64,000 bases of DNA. Source: Trichoderma breve (lineage: Eukaryota; Ascomycota; Sordariomycetes; Hypocreales; Hypocreaceae). The stretch covers positions 248,001 through 312,000 of the forward strand of contig NC_079233.1 in the NCBI RefSeq assembly GCF_028502605.1, written 5' to 3'. How positions within the stretch are numbered: position 1 is the first letter of the stretch; every line of letters begins with the position of its first letter. Position numbers and translations under genes: made by a program. Shown here in pieces: positions 58,868 through 64,000 of the stretch. Below the pieces are notes generated by a model, which saw nothing but the letters and a program-made list of their open reading frames with translations, had not been told where the DNA came from and did not search any database.

Positions 58868-60411
58868 CTATATGTCATTCTCATCATCTAAACTTTCCAA
58901 GGCATTCTCATCTTCTGAAATCTCCACCTCAAGGTCTATCTCGATGTGCTTCCTTGGTACCATACGCCAACGGTCCAACACTTCCTCATCGGGGACGAAT
59001 CCTGAGCTACTCGTCCAGAGAGCTCTCGCCATCATTTCTTCGCTGTAATACCAGAACTTATGCCAGCATATGCCATTCTCGAGCAGTGCTATGAGCTTCA
59101 TATGCTTCAGTGCCGGCATCTGTAGAGCCGCGTGTGCTGCAGCGAGATAAAATTGCTGCATGGCCGGCGCTGCAATGCTGGGTTTTGGCTGTGACTCTTC
59201 GCTCGGCCAGCCGTCCCAAGATGACGAATCGTCGCTGTCAGGCTCTTCCTCAGAGGAGCTGGATGCATCCGGGTCGGGTAAGAAAAGCCATTCACCTGAA
59301 TGGGTGATTGGTAGATAGTGTAAGCTGATCATAACCAATCCGTCCCATATCGGCATCATGTCTATGGATGGAGTTTTTGGAAAGAATAGCTCATTGCTAA
59401 TTGAAATATCATATATATCGAGCCTCTTGAGGCGCTGTGACATGTTTCGTATAGATATGGAAAGCTCATCCACTTCTTGTATTGTTGAAGCAGGCGGTGG
59501 ACTGAACGGAAACCAATCACCGTACGTAAGACTACTGTCCGATATGCTCAAATGATCTATGGGATACTTGATTTGAGATATGGCAGCGGCAAGATCTAAT
59601 TTCGGCATGTCAGCAATAACCATTTGCTACTCTCTATACCGAATTAAAGGCAATAAACTATACCTGACCGAATCCTTGAAAAGTGGTTACACCTCCACCA
59701 GTCAATAAATGCCACCTTCGCTGCAGGCAGCTTTGCCAGTAAAACGCAGGTGGCCACTGCAGAGATGTGAATGTTCAGGTCTGAACTATTCCCCTTATAC
59801 TCCGTGATAGCCAAAATTGGTGGGTATTCTGAAATGCGAGAGGGATTTGTCAACTCTACCAATGATGAGGCACGCCTTCGCTCTAGTTTCGCTCGTCTTT
59901 TCCGCGATTGGGGAGTGATGGGTCGCCAGCTGAAAGCATCGTCTGGTATAGATGTATCAACATATAGCTTAACACCTCCATGACGTACATCGTACGGTTG
60001 CCATGGACTCATGAATCGCATAAATGCTTCAAACGTGACTTGTAGTCTTCGGTTGTTTCGTAGCTTCTCTTCGTCTGTTTCGGGGCTTTCCACAGGTCCA
60101 GGCATGGGCAGTGCGACATCAAGTTTAATGGTCCGGACGAGACGACGCCGACGATGGGTGACAATAAAGTTGGCCTGCAACAGTCGATCCAAATCAAGAC
60201 GCAACGAGGCGAAAGTCTCGCGTTCAATTTCGTCTTGCCAGAAGCGGCTGACCGCGGCATATCGACCATAGCCCGGGATGAGACCCCAGGAGTCGTCATC
60301 GAGAAGGACAACATAGTCATGAATGAGGAAGTAAATGATGTTATGGATAATTTCAGGAGCCAAAATGACGGTCGCCATGATGGGCGCCATGGCGGGTATC
60401 GTACGATGCAT
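58868..60411 (-). CDS. F-box-like hypothetical protein
   Basis: Exon 1 is 60411-59664 and exon 2 is 59595-58868; 491 residues if translation starts at 60411, 484 if at 60390 (MAPIMATV). The intron (GTATAG..AAATTAG) joins RIRS to DLAAAISQIKYPIDHL in phase. The N-terminus LAPEIIHNIIYFLIHD with AAVSRFWQDEIERETFASLR is an F-box-like motif in the style of a large ascomycete family (the DUF6546 type, from memory). DLDRLL and HRRRRLVRTIKLDVALP follow. An acidic Ser/Glu/Asp stretch (DASSSSEEEPDSDDSSS) sits in the second half, and the C-terminus is acidic. Members may be substrate receptors of SCF ligases, which is unproven. A longer ORF upstream to 60645 is in frame but adds an unlikely Cys-rich start. 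Confidence 0.75.
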
Positions 60412-60979
60412 GAAACACGAAGGTACAATAGAGTGGCAGACCGGGGTTAAGAAGAAACGCAGCCTCGTCATTGGATTCGCCAGGAAAAGGAACATAAATA
60501 CGCCGACAATGCATGACGTGTACTGCAGCATTAATTGATCTCTGCAGATAAGTAAGCAACTCATGAAACTCGAATCTACCTGTCTAGATACATGTATTCT
60601 ACAATGGACAACATCTGCTATGTTTGAGATTCTCTCTATTGACATACAAGTAAGCTAACGAGACCCTCTAAAATCTTCCCTTTAAGCTTAAGGGGATTCA
60701 CTTTGGCTCCAGTGTTTTAAGGCCCGATCCGTGACCCACAATGCTACCGGCCGGACGCCGAACCGTGCTCAAGATTACGAGAATTGCATGGATGCGGGCG
60801 AGACGACATCAATTTGTGAATAAGAGCCTAGTTACTCTGACCTTATCTACCTCTCCTTCCCGTTCCTTCTTGTCAGCATCCAAAGAAATCCCAGGATCGA
60901 CAAGGACGATAGCGTACAATGACTGTGCAGTTTGTGGCAACATATGGTATAAATCGAGGTTTCGTGCAAGGCCAGAGAC
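60412..60979. other. Convergent-to-tandem intergenic region
   Basis: Between tandem minus-strand genes. Short open frames only; no recognised feature. Confidence 0.4.
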
Positions 60980-61969
60980 TCAGAAACCAGTAACCGACTC
61001 CAGCATTTCTGTAGTTACCACAGGCATCTCAGTCTTTAGGCTTGCAACTAGTAACCACGAAAGGGACGGCGACGGACCAAGAACTCCTGGAGCTTTGGGC
61101 AGTGGCTTGGACACCTCGAGCCCGAGATCAAGGCAAACCTCGTTGCCAAACCGAAAACTGACAAAGTCGTACTCTGCCTCCAGTTGATGCAGCAACTCCA
61201 CCATAGCAAGATTGGAGAGACTTGAGTCGTGCATCTTTGCAGTAAGGTAAGAATGCATCCCGGCAATGCCTTCGCCTGCTCCTTTTCTGCCAACATCTGC
61301 AATAGCACTCTCGCCATCCGGAAGATGAGCCACTGCTTCGGAAAAAGCTTTGACAAGGCGGTCCGGAATGCGTTCCTTTCTCATACCAACACGATCGTTG
61401 CCGCCAAAACGGAACCGGCGCCCAAGAGAGCGGACATAGCGATCAGCGTGGTGGCCAAAGTCTTTAATTCCAGACACCCCATACGGCTCTGGTTTCAGGA
61501 ACAAACAGCTCCCTCGGAGCTTATCATTGGAAATAGCTGTGAACAACACGTGTCGATGATCATTGGCGAGTGGTGGTAAAGCGCCGTCGACAACAAGATC
61601 GACTCCACCGGTACAACCCGGCGCGCTGTGACGCCTGAGATGGCTGCTCGTTCGCGGAGTGCCAATAGCCAAGAAGAAAGCAGAGAGTCGACCGTATAGG
61701 TCTAGGCAGAGAAAAGCACCCGATAGAAAGGCCTGATTGCGTTCAACCGCTAGTGAAGTGAGATACCAAATGATGCCAGTGACTTGACGTCCACGAGCGG
61801 CTGGGTGAACCTCGCGAGCTGCAATTTCTCGTATCTCATCGGAAGAAAAAGGAGAAGACATAATGGCGCGCACATCTTCGGCACCTTGTGCAACATATCT
61901 TCTAATCTCTTCTTCGCGATCTGAAAAGCCAGTGGCAGCGAGATACTTGGTAAAGCGGTCGACCTCCAT
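60980..61969 (-). CDS. Hypothetical protein, unrecognised family
   Basis: Intronless, 329 residues starting MEVDRFTKYLAATG. No transmembrane segment or signal peptide is evident. Visible blocks: GIIWYLTSLAVERNQAFLSG, GVDLVVDGALPPLANDHRHV, LFTAISNDKLRGSCLFLKPE, RRFRFGGNDRVGMRKERI and LDLGLEVSKPLPKAPG. The composition is protein-like and the frame is long and open, so I believe it is a gene. I cannot assign a function. It is in the accessory part of the window, next to an F-box-like gene and an NLR start. Confidence 0.7.
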   Translation of the reverse strand: MEVDRFTKYLAATGFSDREEEIRRYVAQGAEDVRAIMSSPFSSDEIREIAAREVHPAARGRQVTGIIWYLTSLAVERNQAFLSGAFLCLDLYGRLSAFFLAIGTPRTSSHLRRHSAPGCTGGVDLVVDGALPPLANDHRHVLFTAISNDKLRGSCLFLKPEPYGVSGIKDFGHHADRYVRSLGRRFRFGGNDRVGMRKERIPDRLVKAFSEAVAHLPDGESAIADVGRKGAGEGIAGMHSYLTAKMHDSSLSNLAMVELLHQLEAEYDFVSFRFGNEVCLDLGLEVSKPLPKAPGVLGPSPSLSWLLVASLKTEMPVVTTEMLESVTGF

Positions 61970-62936
61970 GTAATCCTATATATATGGTACAACTCTCATA
62001 GATTTGACGATATAGACGATTCAAGTTCAAAGCCATCTGTGACATTTGCTTCGAGGCCTGAGGGCGGGGATATGTATACATGTACTTCTCGTCTGTTGGT
62101 CCAACCTACCTATGCGGCTGAGTGTCTCATGAGAGACTTTCAACCAATACAGAAGCGCCACAACAAGGGCGGCTTGGTGATTAGGAAGTAAAATAAGTCA
62201 CCTGGCCACATTGGATCACATATTGAACCAATTAAGAAGTGCAATTTATGAATGGAGATAAAACATATCCATTGCATCACCGAAATTCAAGATAGCGCGA
62301 ATTTAATCCTGTATATGTAGCACATGTGTGACGACGAAGATAACAGTGCCTAAATTATATCGATGTATACGCAATGATCCATATCCATATTCTTTTTGGA
62401 ACATTCGGTTCACCCTGTTATATTATTAACCTATTTTATATACAATGTATATTTCACCAAGTAATGGCACAGGGCATTTTGAGTGTAACGACGATTCGAT
62501 ACTTGAGTTACCTAAAATCTTCCTTCACGGTCTAAAGTTCGTTTACGTCTTGGAATAAGTATTAAGGCGTTGTGTTGTTAGGTTTGGGATTAAATGTCAG
62601 CCGACAGCTTTTGTACTTGGAAAGTATTTATACCGGTGAATGTGATTACAATAGTCATCAATCTCTTGATGACTATTCGCCGAGTAGAATGGGGAATCTA
62701 TCTATGGCCGACTCCGCGGCCGACTCCAGCCTTGCGGCCTGATTCAGCCTAACGATCATGTCAGAGGCAGCCTGTGGGTTTTAGTCTCTCATACATGCCG
62801 TTTCGCGCATCTTACGACCCCGCAGAGATTGATACCGTCTGAAAACACTTGACAGTAGAGCACGAGAGCCGTGTGGTCCAGGTTACAACTACATGTCAAC
62901 TATAATCCAGTATTCATATTACTTGGATTTGTCGCC
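61970..62936. other. Intergenic divergent promoter region
   Basis: About 1 kb between divergent genes; AT-rich with GGCCGACTCC in two direct copies near 62706-62727 around a CCGCGG core. No gene. Confidence 0.45.
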
Positions 62937-64000
62937 ATGCCCCCTCCGGCGCGTCAAGAATTCCAAATCGGATGGATTTGTGCCTTGCCAATTGAGGTTG
63001 CTGCAGCTAAAGAGATGCTAGATGAGAATTTTGGGATATTAGATGAACAAGAGAGCAATGATACAAATTCATATACCCTGGGACGGATTGGAAAACATTA
63101 CGTTGCAATAGCTGGCCTCGGACAATATGGAACAACTTCAGCAACAACAGTGGCAATCAATATGATGCGAACATTTTCCGAATCGTTACGAATTGGACTG
63201 ATGGTGGGTATTGCAGCGGGCATTCCGTCTCTAAGACATGATATTCGGCTCGGTGATATCATAGTCAGCTATCCAGATGGCACTTGCGGCGGCGTAATTC
63301 AGTACGATATGGGGAAAATGGTGAACGGAAAACTCACCCAAACAGGCTCCCTGAAGAGTCCGCCGCGTTCGCTGCTCACTGCACTCACAAACCTACAAGC
63401 AACTGCTTTGACTGATGATCCAAAATATCCGATATACATTGAGAAAGCAATTTCAAGAAATAAACGCACGCGAAAAAGCTTTGCTCGGCCTGATATCTCT
63501 ACCGATCGACTATTCAAGATACATCATGAGCATCCTGAGACTGCGCGAACTTGTGAGGGATGTTTAAAGGATTGGGAAGAAGACAGAAATCCACGTGGAG
63601 AAATTGATCCACAGATACACTACGGCATTATTGCATCTGGAAACATGGTTATAAAACACGGAGAAACAAGAGAACGGCTGCGCCAGGAAACTGAAGCTCT
63701 CTGCTTTGAGATGGAAGCAGCTGGCTTAATGATGGACTTTCCATGTATTGTTGTCCGTGGGATCTGTGATTATGCCGACTCGCATAAAAATAATGAGTGG
63801 CAAGGGTACGCAGCATTGGCCGCGGCATCATATGCGAAAGAATTGCTGAGCTACGTTCCTGCTGGGCATGTGTCTCAAGAGAGGCTAGTGATAGAAATGT
63901 ATCGTAAGTAAAAATTGTATGTTGATCATTATGAGCGCAACAAAAACGCATTGACACTCTACATAGATCAGATATCTAATGCCACTGAGAAACTCCAGGG
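62937..64000 (+). CDS. PNP-UDP-type NLR (STAND) start, truncated by window end
   Basis: Exon 1 is 62937-63903; the intron 63904-63966 (GTAAGT..CATAG) restores MYHQISNATEKLQ in exon 2, which runs off the window. The first 320 residues are a PNP_UDP domain: FQIGWICALPIEVAAAKEML, YTLGRIGKHYVAIAGLGQYG, GIAAGIPSLRHDIRLGDI, HYGIIASGNMVIKHGETRER, ALCFEMEAAGLM (catalytic EME intact) and VVRGICDYADSH. In fungi this domain usually precedes a NACHT or NB-ARC ATPase and repeats (an NLR), and the linker ISNATEKLQ is typical just before it. It acts in non-self recognition, sometimes by hydrolysing nucleotides. Unlike the copy at 12.3-15.6 kb, its catalytic motif is normal. The ATPase lies outside the window. 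Confidence 0.85.

Overview
The window is nuclear DNA of a filamentous ascomycete, most likely a Sordariomycete close to Hypocreales/Trichoderma (an inference). Genes carry short 45-100 nt introns with GT..AG borders and CTAAC-like branch points, and intergenic gaps are long. The families are typical of fungi: kinetochore Fta4, HET-domain and PNP-NLR proteins, alcohol acetyltransferase, SRPK-like kinases and fungal gasdermin-like proteins. I spliced the genes by hand, so exon borders are predictions.

Layout. 1-7.7 kb holds a truncated Gfo/Idh/MocA oxidoreductase (-), the CENP-U-type kinetochore protein Fta4 (+) and a carotenoid cleavage oxygenase (+). 8.3-15.6 kb is an accessory cell-death/conflict block: two gasdermin-like paralogues (-) flank the decayed remnant of a subtilisin-like protease (+). 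Facing the second gasdermin is a broken gene whose product would join C2H2 fingers, a nucleoside-phosphorylase (PNP_UDP) domain and a (QxW)3 beta-trefoil. 16.7-25.1 kb is conserved housekeeping: Isu1, Ubp14/USP5 and Mad2, then an uncharacterised membrane protein. An intron-containing tRNA-Ile(AAU) follows at 26.2 kb.

From 26.7 kb the content is mostly accessory. It includes an alcohol acetyltransferase, a GNAT acetyltransferase and a P450, then a 2.7-kb gap with a perfect hairpin. Next come an M3-peptidase fragment, a frameshifted SRPK-like kinase, an F-box protein, an epoxide hydrolase, an intact SRPK-like kinase, a small secreted protein, a HET protein with an in-frame UAG, and a secreted metallo-beta-lactamase-fold protein. 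At 53-56.4 kb, alpha-acetolactate decarboxylase and a catabolic-type acetolactate synthase are transcribed divergently. Together they would convert pyruvate to acetoin in the cytosol. An NmrA-like protein, an F-box-like protein, an unknown ORF and the start of a PNP-type NLR complete the window.

The strongest candidate for an unusual system is the 8.3-15.6 kb block. Fungal gasdermins are known to be activated by clustered proteases (HET-Q1/HET-Q2). Here the protease partner is dead, the neighbouring sensor-like gene is broken, and both gasdermin reading frames are open.
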